Below are positions 23,948 to 33,113 of a stretch of 64,000 nt of DNA, one piece after another. The DNA is taken from contig JAUIHI010000001.1 in NCBI GenBank assembly GCA_030432295.1, positions 124,001 through 188,000 of the forward strand, read 5' to 3'. The translations under genes were made by a program, and so were the position numbers. Each line of letters begins with the position of its first letter. Position 1 is the first letter of the stretch. The stretch comes from Anaerolineae bacterium (GTDB lineage Bacteria; Chloroflexota; Anaerolineae; Caldilineales; Caldilineaceae). The notes under the pieces were generated by a model. It ran no database searches. It was given only the letters and a program-made list of their open reading frames with translations, and was not told where the DNA came from.

Positions 23948-24938
23948 ACTATCTCTCCCCGCGGACATTCTTCAAATATTTGCCCTGCGCCCACCCATCG
24001 AATCCTTCCCCATCAGCCAGGGCAGCAACAGCCGCACTATTGGCGTGCATACGGGCGACGGGGATTTTCTGTGGAAGGCGTATCAGCCTGTCCATTCGGA
24101 AGCCTCTCTGCGATACGAATGTGGGTTGCTGACGTGGCTGGCCGGGCGCGGTCTTTCCTTTGCAGTGCCCACACCTGTGCCCACAGCGGACGGTGACATC
24201 CTCTGTCGCATTGGTGGCTCAGTCTATGCCCTCTTTTCCTTCATCCCCGGCGTATGGCCGCTCTACACAGAACCACGCCAGTTGGAAAATACCGGAGCTG
24301 GCCTGGCCGAATTGCACCGGGTCTTGGCAGAATACCCGACCGATCCCCGTCCGGGCATCAACCCCTACGGCAATCTGGCGACTGTCCATTCGGCGATCCT
24401 CAATCCCTATGCCCTGCATCCCGTGGACCTGGGCCTGCCGGAACGGGAACCTTTCACATCCCTGCTCGCCTGGTGGCGGGAAGAGGTCGCTGAGTTGCAG
24501 CACTTCAGCGGCGGAGCCTATGCGGGCCTGCCCCGGCAGGTGATCCACGGGGACTACACCCCGTCCAACACCCTCCACGCGTACGGTCGCTTGACTGGAA
24601 TCGTCGATTTTGAGTTTGCTTGCCCAGACGTGCGGGCAATGGACGTGGCTTCCGGCATCTACTTTTCTCTACGACTGTGGATCGAAGGCGATGCCTGGGC
24701 GCGGGCGGAGGCTTTCTGTCGCGGCTATGCAAACGGTATGCGGCTGACTGAAGTGGAACGGACCGCCCTGCCCTGGCTGATGCGTCTGCGCAACGCCGTC
24801 TCGAAAATCTTCTGGCTGGGCAAGTCTCTGGTCGACGGCACCACGGAGAAACAGGTGTTGGATATGGGGGATTTGCAGGAGTTCAATCGCTGGTTAGCTT
24901 TGAATGGCAAACGGGTGGGGGAACTGCTTGGCGAGTGA
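23940..24938 (+). CDS. Aminoglycoside phosphotransferase/homoserine kinase-fold phosphotransferase
   Basis: A 332-residue APH-fold kinase with the catalytic loop HGDYTPSN and the metal-binding IVDFEFA, about 18 residues apart as in the family. The TTG start at 23940 overlaps the Uma2 stop by eight bases and is inferred, as no ATG lies near the start of the fold. The small-molecule substrate cannot be told; homoserine, choline, hydroxylysine or thiamine-like compounds are known for the group. Confidence 0.8.
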   Translation: MVELSLPADILQIFALRPPIESFPISQGSNSRTIGVHTGDGDFLWKAYQPVHSEASLRYECGLLTWLAGRGLSFAVPTPVPTADGDILCRIGGSVYALFSFIPGVWPLYTEPRQLENTGAGLAELHRVLAEYPTDPRPGINPYGNLATVHSAILNPYALHPVDLGLPEREPFTSLLAWWREEVAELQHFSGGAYAGLPRQVIHGDYTPSNTLHAYGRLTGIVDFEFACPDVRAMDVASGIYFSLRLWIEGDAWARAEAFCRGYANGMRLTEVERTALPWLMRLRNAVSKIFWLGKSLVDGTTEKQVLDMGDLQEFNRWLALNGKRVGELLGE

Positions 24939-24949
24939 GCTACTCAGCA

Positions 24950-24984
24950 AAACAGCCCCCGTCCGGTCTGGACGGGGGCTGTTT
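24950..24984. terminator. Bidirectional terminator between the kinase gene and tRNA-Thr
   Basis: AAACAGCCCCCGTCC and its exact complement around a short loop, ending in GTTT, form a 15-base GC-rich stem. A-rich and T-rich flanks suit termination of both the + strand kinase and the - strand tRNA. Confidence 0.8.
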
Positions 24985-24989
24985 GATTG

Positions 24990-25062
24990 AGCCGTTGGTC
25001 GGACTCGAACCGACGACCTGCTCATTACGAGTGAGCTGCTCTACCAGCTGAGCTACAACGGC
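24990..25062 (-). tRNA. tRNA-Thr (anticodon CGT)
   Basis: The 73-base cloverleaf has acceptor stem GCCGTTG/CAACGGC, a D arm with GCTC/GAGC, anticodon stem GCTCA/TGAGC around loop CTCGTAA, and T arm GTCGG-TTCGAGT-CCGAC. The anticodon CGT reads ACG (threonine). CCA is not encoded. A promoter lies directly upstream and a terminator directly downstream, so it is a single-gene unit. Confidence 0.95.
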
Positions 25063-25072
25063 GAACGACAAA

Positions 25073-25102
25073 ATTATACCTGAGACCGACGGCAAAGGTC
25101 AA
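25073..25102 (-). promoter_or_regulatory. Promoter of tRNA-Thr
   Basis: On the - strand TTGACC (25097-25102) and a consensus TATAAT (25073-25078) are 18 bases apart, ending 10 bases before the tRNA. Confidence 0.7.
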
Positions 25103-25221
25103 ATTATCCGGGGTTTTCGGGTGTATCCACATCCGGCAAGCCAGACCCGGCAGCTTTCTGATATCTGCCAGCTCTCCCCAAAAGGGGGATGCGTCTGGCG
25201 TTTTCCACACCCCGGTCGGTT

Positions 25222-25250
25222 TTGACGACTCGTGCCCAGTGCGCTATACT
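25222..25250 (+). promoter_or_regulatory. Promoter of the BMP-type ABC transporter operon
   Basis: TTGACG at 25222-25227 and TATACT at 25245-25250 with a 17-base spacer. The start point near 25257 lies downstream of a possible GTG at 25239, which rules that codon out and supports the ATG at 25365. Confidence 0.75.
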
Positions 25251-25364
25251 CCTTCCAACTTCTTTGTCTGCTCCGCCTACTTCCCCGGCATCGGGCAGAA
25301 TGCCTCTTCGGGCAGCGCCGCCCCGCCGTATCTTCCAACACCAATCCGCCGCCAGGACTGGCCA

Positions 25365-26447
25365 ATGGCCGCTCACGAACGCACACAATTCACGCTGGAC
25401 CGCATCACCGGTGCTGCATTGCCGGTACTCGCCGTAGCCGGAGCGCTGGTTGTCGGCGCGCTTCTGCTGCTGATGTTGGGGGTAAATCCCTTCACTGCCT
25501 ACGCCGCGCTCTTCAACGGCGCGCTGGGCAATGTCAGTGGCATCACCCAAACCCTGACCAAAGCCACACCCCTCCTGCTGGTGGGGCTGGGTATCTGTAT
25601 CGCCTTCCGGGGCGGCGTCATCAACATCGGCGGCGAGGGGCAGATTATCCTGGGCGCGGTCAGCGCGTCGGCCTTCGCCATCGGCTTCAGCCACTGGCCC
25701 GGCTGGCTGCTCCTCCCCCTGACAATGCTGGCCGGTACATTAGCCGGGCTGGTCTGGGGCGGCATTCCCGGCTGGCTGAAGGCCCGGATGGGTGTCAACG
25801 AAATTCTCAGCACTGTGATGATGAACCAGATCGCGCTGCAGGTGATGAACTTCCTCCTGCGTGGACCGATGCTGGACCCGGCCCAGATTGCCGCGGGCAC
25901 AAACATTCCCCAGAGCGCGGCCCTGCCCGAAGCGGTCTGGCTGACCCGGCTGGTCCCTCGCACTCTCTTCCACAGCGGCGCAATTCTGGCCGTGATTCTG
26001 GCTGTGGCCGTCTACTTTCTGCTCTGGCGCACAACGATTGGCTACCGCATCCGGGCCGTCGGTCTGAATGCCGCGGCCTCCCGCTATGCGGGCATTCCCG
26101 TCTCCCGCTACGTTGTGCTTTCGATGGCGCTGAGCGGGGCTTTTTGTGGGCTGGCTGGCGCGGTGGAGGTGATGGGTGTCCATCACCGGATGATCGAAGG
26201 GATGTCCGGCGGTTACGGCTTTAGCGGCATTGTGGCCGCTCTCTTTGGCAAATTGCACCCCCTGGGCGCAATCCCCGCTTCGGCCATCTTTGGCAGCCTG
26301 CTGGTGGGTGCGGATAAAATGCAGCGCAGTGTGCAGGTTCCCAGCTCGCTGGTCGTGGCCCTGCAGGGGCTGATCGTTCTCTTTGTCGTCGCCAGCGATC
26401 TCTACGTGCGCCGTCGCTCGCGGCGCAGGATGGAGGAGAGGGAATAG
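25365..26447 (+). CDS. ABC transporter permease, nucleoside/BMP type (NupP/YufP-like)
   Basis: A 360-residue inner-membrane permease with 8-10 hydrophobic segments. It belongs to the branched-chain/ribose-like permease family, with the typical stretch VINIGGEGQIILGA and a later YAGIPVSRYV loop that contacts the ATPase. The second permease, substrate-binding lipoprotein and ATPase follow. The best-known relatives import nucleosides or purine-like bases. ATG 25365 is preferred because the promoter excludes the upstream GTG; the ribosome-binding site (AGGA) is weak. Confidence 0.88.
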   Translation: MAAHERTQFTLDRITGAALPVLAVAGALVVGALLLLMLGVNPFTAYAALFNGALGNVSGITQTLTKATPLLLVGLGICIAFRGGVINIGGEGQIILGAVSASAFAIGFSHWPGWLLLPLTMLAGTLAGLVWGGIPGWLKARMGVNEILSTVMMNQIALQVMNFLLRGPMLDPAQIAAGTNIPQSAALPEAVWLTRLVPRTLFHSGAILAVILAVAVYFLLWRTTIGYRIRAVGLNAAASRYAGIPVSRYVVLSMALSGAFCGLAGAVEVMGVHHRMIEGMSGGYGFSGIVAALFGKLHPLGAIPASAIFGSLLVGADKMQRSVQVPSSLVVALQGLIVLFVVASDLYVRRRSRRRMEERE

Positions 26448-26517
26448 ATATTGGGGATTGGATATTTGGCAGTGACGTCGGAAGCACATCACTACCAAAT
26501 ATCCAATCCCCAATATC
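26447..26517. repeat. 23-bp-arm hairpin between the permease genes
   Basis: Arms 26447-26469 and 26495-26517 are exactly complementary (GATATTGGGGATTGGATATT and onward) with a 25-base loop. The left arm starts at the last base of the first permease stop. An intra-operon position suggests RNA processing or differential expression rather than full termination. Confidence 0.85.
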
Positions 26518-26532
26518 CAATCTCCTAACCGT

Positions 26533-27465
26533 ATGCTCAACGAACTTTTCACCCTCGCAACCCTCATCGGCATTCTGCACAGCGGCGTGCGTCTGGCCAC
26601 GCCCTATCTCTTTGCCGCGCTGGGCGAAACCTTTGCCCAGCGTTCCGGCGTCCTCAATCTGGGCGTGGACGGGATGATGCTGATGGGCGCGTTCACCGCC
26701 TTTTACGTGGCCTTCAACGGCGGCAATCTCTGGCTGGCGGTGGCTGCGGCAATCGGCGTAGGCTGCCTGATGGGTCTGCTGATGGGTGTGGTCAGCGTGA
26801 CGATGCAGGCCGAGCAGGGCATCAGCGGCATCGGCCTCTATCTCTTCGGGCTGGGATTGAGCAGCCTTCTCTTCAAAACCCTCATCGGCTCGGTGGAGAG
26901 CGTGAGCGGTTTTCCAAAGCTGGCCCTGCCATTGCTCAGCGACCTGCCCATCATCGGCTATATCTTCTTCGACCACAATGTGCTGGTCTATCTGGCCTAT
27001 CTGATGGTTCCCGTCACGGCGTTTGTGCTGAATCGTACCACTTTCGGCCTCAGCATTCGGGCTGTGGGCCACAACCCGGAAGCCGCTGACTCTCTGGGCG
27101 TGAGTGTGAACCGGGTGCGCTACGTCACACTGATCATCGGCGGTGGACTGGCGGGGGTGGCCGGAGCATCCCTCAGCATCGGCCTGCTCAATGTCTTTCA
27201 GGAAAATATGACGAATGGGCTGGGCTTTATCGCTGTGGCGCTGGTCTATTTTGGAAGCTGGCGGGCCGTGGGTGTGCTGGGCGGCGCGCTGCTCTTCAGT
27301 CTGGTCAACGCGTTGCAACTGTGGGTGCAGGTCTTGGGTATTCCCATCCCCTCGGATATTGCAGTGATGCTGCCCTACGTTCTGACAATCGTTGTTCTCA
27401 CCCTCACTGTGCGCCAGATTCAACAACCCGCGGCCCTGACCAAACCCTATGAACGGGGGGAATGA
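26533..27465 (+). CDS. ABC transporter permease, nucleoside/BMP type (NupQ/YufQ-like)
   Basis: A 310-residue partner permease with about eight membrane segments and the family signature GVLNLGVDGMMLMGA. The loop GHNPEAADSLGVSVNRVRY corresponds to the ATPase-contact region of the first permease. It forms the heterodimeric channel with that protein. The start lies 67 bases after it, with a hairpin between and no obvious ribosome-binding site. Confidence 0.88.
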   Translation: MLNELFTLATLIGILHSGVRLATPYLFAALGETFAQRSGVLNLGVDGMMLMGAFTAFYVAFNGGNLWLAVAAAIGVGCLMGLLMGVVSVTMQAEQGISGIGLYLFGLGLSSLLFKTLIGSVESVSGFPKLALPLLSDLPIIGYIFFDHNVLVYLAYLMVPVTAFVLNRTTFGLSIRAVGHNPEAADSLGVSVNRVRYVTLIIGGGLAGVAGASLSIGLLNVFQENMTNGLGFIAVALVYFGSWRAVGVLGGALLFSLVNALQLWVQVLGIPIPSDIAVMLPYVLTIVVLTLTVRQIQQPAALTKPYERGE

Positions 27466-27490
27466 GGGGTTTGACGGCAATAAATTGCGT

Positions 27491-27582
27491 GTAGTAAACA
27501 GTGGGCAGTTGTCGGCAATCAGTAATCAGTGGCTCGCCCGACGATACCGGTAACTGTTCACTGCTGACTGATAAGTGTTTAC
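27491..27582. repeat. Imperfect inverted repeat between permease and lipoprotein genes
   Basis: GTAGTAAACAGTGGGCAGTT on the left pairs with AACTGTTCACTGCTGAC and GTGTTTAC on the right, with bulges. A related repeat with CAGTAACCAAT and TGGTAACTG units occurs at 57304-57373. Confidence 0.55.
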
Positions 27583-27608
27583 TCTTTTTGCATCCCAGGA
27601 GGATATTC

Positions 27609-28652
27609 ATGTACAGACGTTTGATTCTTATGGCAACTTTTGTGTTGGCTCTGGCCCTGGCCGCCTGTGCCGCGCCCGCAGCCCCGGCCGCGGCCCCGGC
27701 TGCGGACGCTCCCGCTGCAGAGGCTCCCGCGGAAACCAGTGACCCCTTCCGTATCGCCATTGTCATGCCCAGCAGCACGACCGACCTGGCCTGGAGCCAG
27801 GCAATGTACGACGCACTGAAAAGTGTACAGGCCGAGATGGGCGGCGAAGCCAGTCTGGAGATCGCCTATTCGGAAAATATGTTCCAGGTGACTGACGCAG
27901 CCGCGGCCATCCGAGACTACGCAGCCGAGGGCTTCGATCTGGTGATTGCCCACGGAACCCAGTACGGCAATTCCATGTTTGAGGTCGCCACCGACTTCCC
28001 GGAGACCAGCTTTGCCTGGGGTACAGCGGTGGACACGGGCACAGAGCAGGGGCTGGAGAACATCTTTGCCTACGAAGCTGCTGCGGATGAGGGTGGCTAC
28101 GTCAACGGCGTGATCGCTGCCCTGCTCTCCGAAGCCAATGTCATCGGTGTGGTTGGCCCTGTGGAAGCGGGCGACGCCAAGCTCTACATCGACGGCTTCA
28201 AAAAGGGTGTGATGGATACCAAACCCGATGCCGTCGTCAATGTCAGCTTCACTGGCAATTTTGGCGACACAGCCCTGGCTGCCGAGGCTGCCAATGTCCA
28301 CATCCAGGCCGGTGCCGATATTCTCACCGGATCGGCCCAGCAGGTGGTGGGCGCGGTGGGTGTTGCCAAAGAGAACGGCGTCAAGTGGCTGGGAACCCAG
28401 AGCGACCAGACCTCCCTTGGCCCGGATGTGGTGGTTGCCAATCAGGTCTACGAATGGACCGGCACTGTCAAGGATATGATCGCCAAAATCCAAGCCGGGG
28501 AACTGGGCGGCACTGCCTATAACCTGACCCTTGCCAACGGCGGGCTGGTCATCGCTTACAACAGCGCTGTGGCCGTGCCTGACGACGTGAAAGCCGCAGC
28601 CGATGCCGCGATTGCGGGCATCGAAGACGGCTCGATCACAACGATGGAATAG
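27609..28652 (+). CDS. BMP family substrate-binding lipoprotein (nucleoside-type)
   Basis: A 347-residue exported lipoprotein. The lipobox is ALAAC with lipidated Cys at about residue 20, then an Ala/Pro-rich linker (about 21-43). The BMP fold starts at FRIAIVMPSSTTDLAWSQA, and FDLVIAHGTQYGN and GGYVNGVIAALLS are core motifs. It delivers the ligand, probably a nucleoside or purine, to the two permeases. ATG 27609 has an AGGAGGATATTC site. An MglB-like sugar ligand cannot be excluded. Confidence 0.9.
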   Translation: MYRRLILMATFVLALALAACAAPAAPAAAPAADAPAAEAPAETSDPFRIAIVMPSSTTDLAWSQAMYDALKSVQAEMGGEASLEIAYSENMFQVTDAAAAIRDYAAEGFDLVIAHGTQYGNSMFEVATDFPETSFAWGTAVDTGTEQGLENIFAYEAAADEGGYVNGVIAALLSEANVIGVVGPVEAGDAKLYIDGFKKGVMDTKPDAVVNVSFTGNFGDTALAAEAANVHIQAGADILTGSAQQVVGAVGVAKENGVKWLGTQSDQTSLGPDVVVANQVYEWTGTVKDMIAKIQAGELGGTAYNLTLANGGLVIAYNSAVAVPDDVKAAADAAIAGIEDGSITTME

Positions 28653-28654
28653 GG

Positions 28655-28743
28655 AAGATGAAGGGAGGAAGGGATGACAAGATGAAAGGGTGAAGCAATG
28701 GGTCACCCCTTCATTTTGTCATCCCTTCTCCTTTTCCAGAAGG
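28655..28743. repeat. Inverted repeat between lipoprotein and ATPase genes
   Basis: GAAGGGATGACAAGATGAAA on the left pairs with TTTGTCATCCCTTC-type sequence on the right around a GGTGAAGCAATGGGTCACC centre. It is the third different hairpin at a junction of this one operon. Confidence 0.7.
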
Positions 28744-28756
28744 GATACACTTTTTC

Positions 28757-30313
28757 GTGACTTCTTCCTCACCTCCTCTCCTCCCCACGGGCCGACCGGC
28801 CATCGAAAGTCTGGAAATGCGTGGGATCGTCAAGCGCTTTCCCGGTGTGCTGGCCTGCGACGCGGTAGACTTCGACATCCGCCGCGGCGAGGTCCACGCG
28901 CTGCTGGGCGAAAATGGCGCGGGCAAATCCACGCTGATGAAGATTCTCTACGGTCTGTACAGCCATGAGGAGGGCACGATTCTTCTCAATGGCGAGCCAG
29001 TCTCTATCCGCACGCCCACCGACGCCATCGAACTGGGTATTGGAATGATCCACCAGCACTTTATGCTGGTGGACACCCTGACCGTCACCGAAAATGTGGC
29101 GCTGGGGCTGCCTTCCAGCCGAGGACCCCTGCTCGATCTGGACAGAGTGGCCGCCCGCATCCGGGAACTGAGCGAGACCTACCGGCTGGACGTCAACCCG
29201 GACGCGCTGGTCTGGACCCTGGCCGTGGGCGAACGCCAGCGGGTGGAGATTATCAAAGCCCTCTACCGGGGCGCGGCCCTGCTGATTCTGGACGAGCCGA
29301 CCGCAGTGTTGACGCCCCAGGAGGTGGACGATCTCTTCCATATCTTGCGCCGGATGACCCAGGACGGCCACAGTCTGATTTTCATCTCCCACAAGCTGCA
29401 CGAGGTGCTGAATATCAGCGACCGGATAACTGTGCTGCGGGAGGGCAAGCTGATGGGTACTGTCCCCGCGCAGGGGATGAGCCGGGCTGACCTGGCCCGA
29501 ATGATGGTGGGGCGGGATGTGCTGTTGGAGCGGAACCGCAGCCCGGTGGCCCAGGGATCGGCCCGACTGGTGCTGGAGAATGTATCGGCGCTGGGTGTCA
29601 CCGGCCACGAGAGTCTGCGCGGCGTCTCCTTACAGATCCACGCCGGGGAGATTCTCGGTGTAGCTGGGGTGAGCGGCAACGGGCAGCGGGAACTGGCCGA
29701 GGTGATCGCTGGGCTGCGGGCTGTGACCAGTGGATGGGTGGAGATGGATGGGCTGGATGTGACCGGGCAGGCGGCGGGCGAACGCACGCAAACCGGTTTT
29801 GCCTATATTCCTGAAGAACGGATGCACGACGGAGTAGTCCGGGAATTTTCTGTGTCGGAGAATCTGATCCTACAGGATCATACGCGCCCGCCATATTCAA
29901 AGGGCATCTTCCTCGACTTTGCCCACATTGCCCAACACAGCCAGGAACTGGTGCGCAACTTTCGGGTCAAAACACCAGGCATTGAAACCCCGACCAAAAG
30001 CCTCTCTGGCGGCAACATCCAAAAACTGATTCTGGCCCGGGAATTGGCCCGCTTGCCCAAAGTGCTGGTGGCGGCCCAGCCTACCCGGGGCGTGGACATC
30101 GGCGCGATGGAGTACATTCACCAGCGCCTGCTGGATCAGCGGGAGACGGGCACAGCCACCCTTCTCATTTCGGAAGACCTGGACGAAGTGCTGGCGTTGT
30201 CCGACCGCATCGCTGTGATGTACGAAGGTCGGGTAATGGATATTGTAAAGCGGGAAGAGACCAGCGCCGAGGAGTTGGGGCTGCTGATGGCGGGGGTTTA
30301 TCCTGAAAGGTGA
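28757..30313 (+). CDS. ABC transporter ATP-binding protein with two ATPase domains (NupO/YufO, MglA-like)
   Basis: A 518-residue fused double ATPase. The first domain (about 15-250) has Walker [10 protein letters not shown] and Walker [12 protein letters not shown]. The second (about 270-510) has the degenerate Walker [11 protein letters not shown] and the signature [16 protein letters not shown], usual in carbohydrate/nucleoside importers. It energises the two permeases encoded upstream. The GTG start at 28757 is inferred. Gene order here is permease-permease-lipoprotein-ATPase, whereas related loci often begin with the lipoprotein. Confidence 0.9.
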   Translation: MTSSSPPLLPTGRPAIESLEMRGIVKRFPGVLACDAVDFDIRRGEVHALLGENGAGKSTLMKILYGLYSHEEGTILLNGEPVSIRTPTDAIELGIGMIHQHFMLVDTLTVTENVALGLPSSRGPLLDLDRVAARIRELSETYRLDVNPDALVWTLAVGERQRVEIIKALYRGAALLILDEPTAVLTPQEVDDLFHILRRMTQDGHSLIFISHKLHEVLNISDRITVLREGKLMGTVPAQGMSRADLARMMVGRDVLLERNRSPVAQGSARLVLENVSALGVTGHESLRGVSLQIHAGEILGVAGVSGNGQRELAEVIAGLRAVTSGWVEMDGLDVTGQAAGERTQTGFAYIPEERMHDGVVREFSVSENLILQDHTRPPYSKGIFLDFAHIAQHSQELVRNFRVKTPGIETPTKSLSGGNIQKLILARELARLPKVLVAAQPTRGVDIGAMEYIHQRLLDQRETGTATLLISEDLDEVLALSDRIAVMYEGRVMDIVKREETSAEELGLLMAGVYPER

Positions 30314-30314
30314 T

Positions 30315-30386
30315 TAGATATTGGGTATTAGACAGTTGGCGGTGACGCACTGAGTCATCACCACCAAATATCTAAAACCCAATACT
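30315..30386. terminator. Inverted repeat between convergent transporter operon and efp
   Basis: TAGATATTGGGTATTAG on the left and CAAATATCTAAAACCCAATA on the right pair with small bulges. It stands between the + strand ATPase and - strand efp stops, so it can serve both directions. Confidence 0.65.
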
Positions 30387-30397
30387 TGTCTTCTCTG

Positions 30398-30958
30398 CTA
30401 CTGTACGCGGGTTACATACGCGCCCGTGCGGGTGTCCACACGAATGGTATCGCCCTCTTTGACGAACATCGGAACCGACATTTTGTAGCCGGTCTCCAGC
30501 TCGATCTGTTTGGTGGGGCTGTTGGCTGTGTCACCAGCCACAGCCATCTCGGCCCAGATCACTTCCAGATCGACGGTTGTGGGCAGACTGACGTTCAGCG
30601 GTTCGCCCTCAAAGGATTCGATCTCCACCATTGTATTGTCTTTGATGAAGTCGGAGACGCCTTCCAGCGTATCGGGCGAGAGCGCGATCTGCTCGTAGGT
30701 CTCCGTGTCCATAAAGTGGGAGAGGTGACCGTCGTTGTAGAGGAACTGGACCGTGCGGCTGTCCAGACGAACGTCGTCCACACGAGAGCCGTTGTTGAAG
30801 GTCTTTTCCACAGTCGAGCCGGAGCGCAGATTGCGCAGTTTCAGGCGAATGGTTGCGCCGCCCCGGGCCACTTTGATGTGTTGATATTCCAGCACCCGCC
30901 AGAGCTGGCCTTCATCCTGGAAGATATTGCCTTTGCGTAGTTGTTGTACTTCTGCCAT
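30398..30958 (-). CDS. efp: Translation elongation factor P
   Basis: A 186-residue, three-domain EF-P that relieves ribosome stalling at polyproline. The start at 30958 gives the standard length; the open frame further upstream has no conserved residues. The N-terminal KOW-like domain aligns well (EYQHIKVARGGATIRLKLRN). The tip residue that is Lys34 in E. coli is Arg32 here, and the usual Pro-Gly before it is Val-Ala. Arg-type EF-P proteins in some Proteobacteria are rhamnosylated by EarP; no earP-like gene is in the window. Confidence 0.95.
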   Translation of the reverse strand: MAEVQQLRKGNIFQDEGQLWRVLEYQHIKVARGGATIRLKLRNLRSGSTVEKTFNNGSRVDDVRLDSRTVQFLYNDGHLSHFMDTETYEQIALSPDTLEGVSDFIKDNTMVEIESFEGEPLNVSLPTTVDLEVIWAEMAVAGDTANSPTKQIELETGYKMSVPMFVKEGDTIRVDTRTGAYVTRVQ

Positions 30959-31075
30959 CGGATGTCTTCTTTCTGCAAAAGACCCCACAGAGGCTTCCTG
31001 TGCCAGCAGAGAACAGGCGCACAGCAAAGCGTGTGGAGTCAGTTCTGGGACTCAAATCAAAAATAGTACCGAACA

Positions 31076-31105
31076 ATTATAGAGGATGGCCGCGGGGCGT
31101 GTCAA
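31076..31105 (-). promoter_or_regulatory. Promoter of efp
   Basis: On the - strand a consensus TTGACA (31100-31105) and a consensus TATAAT (31076-31081) are 18 bases apart. The leader to the efp start would be about 110 bases. It makes efp independent of the ruvA-side transcript. Confidence 0.75.
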
Positions 31106-31154
31106 AGCGAGAGGAGGCTGAACGCCGTCAAGGATGGCGGCGCTCCCAGAGGCA

Positions 31155-31745
31155 TCATTCGCCAAAGCTGCTGAGGGCCACCCGCAGCCGTTCTTCTACC
31201 CCCACCACATCCGCGGGTATCTGCTGCACAGCCCGCTGGGCCTGGACAACGCTGTAGCCCAGCCCGGTGAGCGCATCGATCACTTCGCTGTCTGCGTCTA
31301 TGGCCGAGGCCAGCCCGACCAGATCGTCGCTGACCGTCGATAGTTTGCCCTGCAATTCCAACACGATTTTTTCCGCAGTGCGCTTACCGATCCCCGGCAC
31401 ACGGGCCACCATCCCCGGCTCTTTGTTTGCCACAGCCAAACGCAGGGCATCGGGCGTCAGTGTGCTGAGGGTGGCCAGGGCGACTTTCGGCCCTACGCCA
31501 CTCACCCCCAGCAGCAACTCAAAGACAGCCAACTCTTCGTCGTTCTCAAATCCATACAGGCTCAGATCGCTCTCCCGCACCTGGAGATAGGTGTGGAGTG
31601 TGATTTGGCTTTCGGCCCGGAAGCGGGCCAGGGTTGGCTCTGGCACAAAGACGCGCAGACCGATACCGCCGCCGCTGCTGCCGACATCGATCACAAAAAA
31701 GCTTTTGCCCACCGCTGCCACTGTGCCACGTACTTGTCGGATCAT
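31155..31745 (-). CDS. ruvA: Holliday junction branch migration protein RuvA
   Basis: A 196-residue RuvA. It has an N-terminal OB-fold (MIRQVRGTVAAVG), two helix-hairpin-helix motifs (LLGVSGVGPKVALATLST and VPGIGKRTAEKIV, about residues 75-125) and a C-terminal three-helix domain that binds RuvB (from about 150). It binds four-way junctions as a tetramer and loads the RuvB motor. Its start is 5 bases from the preceding response-regulator stop, and ruvC follows that regulator; ruvB is not in the window. Confidence 0.95.
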   Translation of the reverse strand: MIRQVRGTVAAVGKSFFVIDVGSSGGGIGLRVFVPEPTLARFRAESQITLHTYLQVRESDLSLYGFENDEELAVFELLLGVSGVGPKVALATLSTLTPDALRLAVANKEPGMVARVPGIGKRTAEKIVLELQGKLSTVSDDLVGLASAIDADSEVIDALTGLGYSVVQAQRAVQQIPADVVGVEERLRVALSSFGE

Positions 31746-31750
31746 AGGGT

Positions 31751-32476
31751 TCAGGAAGGCTCTTTCTCTGGGGAAGAAAATTTGTAGCCAGCGCCCCGCA
31801 CTGTAACCAGATATTCCGGCGAGGAGGGCTGCAACTCAATCTTTTCGCGCAGACGCCGCATAGCCACTTCCACCAGATTTGTGCCGCCGGTGAAGTCGTA
31901 GCCCCAAACTTCGTGGAAGAGCTGGTCTTTGGAGACCGGGCGATTGACATTGCTCATCAGATAGTGGAGCAGTTGGTATTCGATAGGCGTCAGGTGAACT
32001 GCTTCGCCCCGCACCACAACCGTATGCTCTTCGTCGTTCAGAACCACATCGCCAAATTTCATAATCAGGAAAGAGGGGCGCTCCCTTGACCAGCCAATTC
32101 GCCGTAAAATCGCCTGAATGCGGGCATTGACCTCGCGGAAGGTGAAGGGTTTACTGATGAAATCGTCCGCGCCCAATTCGAAACCCTGTACCACATCGTC
32201 CGGGCTGTTCAGCGCGGTCAGCAGCACCACCGGGACATCGGAGCGCTTGCGTATCTCGGCGCAGACTTCAAACCCATCCATCCGGGGCATCAGCACATCG
32301 AGCAAGACCAGATCAAAGTGCTGGCTGCCAAAGTACTCCAATGCATCGATCCCATCCCGCGCCACCACAACGGCAAATCCCTCCCGCTCCAACGAGACAA
32401 GCAGGAGGTTGCGCAGAAATTCCTCATCCTCCGCGACAAGAATATGTGGTTTGTCCAAAGAGTTTGGCTTCGCCAT
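31751..32476 (-). CDS. OmpR/PhoB-family response regulator lodged between ruvC and ruvA
   Basis: A 241-residue regulator. The receiver domain (about 10-125) has AEDEE for the acidic pocket, phospho-acceptor Asp in LVLLDVLMPRMDG and Lys in FISKPF. The winged-helix domain (about 140-235) has LTPIEYQLLHYLM and VEVAMRRLREKIE. No histidine kinase is adjacent, so it is an orphan or is served from elsewhere. Transcribed with ruvC and ruvA, it may link DNA repair or cell-cycle expression to a signal; this is inference. Confidence 0.92.
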   Translation of the reverse strand: MAKPNSLDKPHILVAEDEEFLRNLLLVSLEREGFAVVVARDGIDALEYFGSQHFDLVLLDVLMPRMDGFEVCAEIRKRSDVPVVLLTALNSPDDVVQGFELGADDFISKPFTFREVNARIQAILRRIGWSRERPSFLIMKFGDVVLNDEEHTVVVRGEAVHLTPIEYQLLHYLMSNVNRPVSKDQLFHEVWGYDFTGGTNLVEVAMRRLREKIELQPSSPEYLVTVRGAGYKFSSPEKEPS

Positions 32477-32558
32477 ACGATTCCATTTGGTGGGTTGGGT
32501 TTATAGGAGAGTCTTCCACCGGCAGCCACTTTCCGCTTTCGGCCACCAGTGTAAAAAA

Positions 32559-33092
32559 CTAGCCATTGACAAGTGATTGATACCGGGCTGTCTGCAAATG
32601 ACAGAGGGCCACAGCCACGCCATCGGCTGCGTCATCAGGACGGGGTACTTCTTCCAGGTCCAGCAGACTTTGCACCATCATTTGCATCTGGATTTTATCT
32701 GCACTCCCATAGCCGGTCAAGGCTTGCTTAACAGTAGCTGGCGTATATTCGGCCACGGGCAGGTCATTGAGTGCCGCGGCCAGCAGCGCGGCTCCCCTTG
32801 CCTGCCCCACTGAAATGGCTGTGGTGACGTTGCGGCCAAAGAACAATTCTTCCACAGCTACTTCGTCCGGCTTGAACTGCCGAATCAGACTTTGCAGGTC
32901 TTCAAAGATTTCGCGCAGACGCAGATGCATTAACTGGTCTGGCTCGGTGCGGATCACACCACAGGAGACCAGGTAAAATCCACCGTCCACCCGCTGGCCG
33001 ACGATTCCATAGCCAGTGGTGGCCGTGCCGGGATCGATCCCCAGCGCAGTCCACTCACCTGTCTGTTTGCGCTGCTCCAGATCGCTCCCCAT
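32559..33092 (-). CDS. ruvC: Crossover junction endodeoxyribonuclease RuvC
   Basis: A 177-residue RNase H-fold resolvase. Four acidic catalytic residues are visible: Asp in LGIDPGTATTGYG, Glu in VAVEELFFGRN, and the pair of Asp in RPDDAADGVAVALCH. It cuts Holliday junctions symmetrically with RuvAB. The N-terminal extension MGSDLEQRKQTGEWTA is short and polar. It follows yebC on the same strand, the usual order in many bacteria. Confidence 0.95.
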   Translation of the reverse strand: MGSDLEQRKQTGEWTALGIDPGTATTGYGIVGQRVDGGFYLVSCGVIRTEPDQLMHLRLREIFEDLQSLIRQFKPDEVAVEELFFGRNVTTAISVGQARGAALLAAALNDLPVAEYTPATVKQALTGYGSADKIQMQMMVQSLLDLEEVPRPDDAADGVAVALCHLQTARYQSLVNG

Positions 33093-33113
33093 CCCTGCTC
33101 AGTTCCCGGCTTC

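Noticed and set aside
25239-25364. Upstream GTG start for the first BMP-type permease
   Set aside because: The codon lies between the -35 and -10 hexamers of a strong promoter, so it cannot be in the mRNA made from it.
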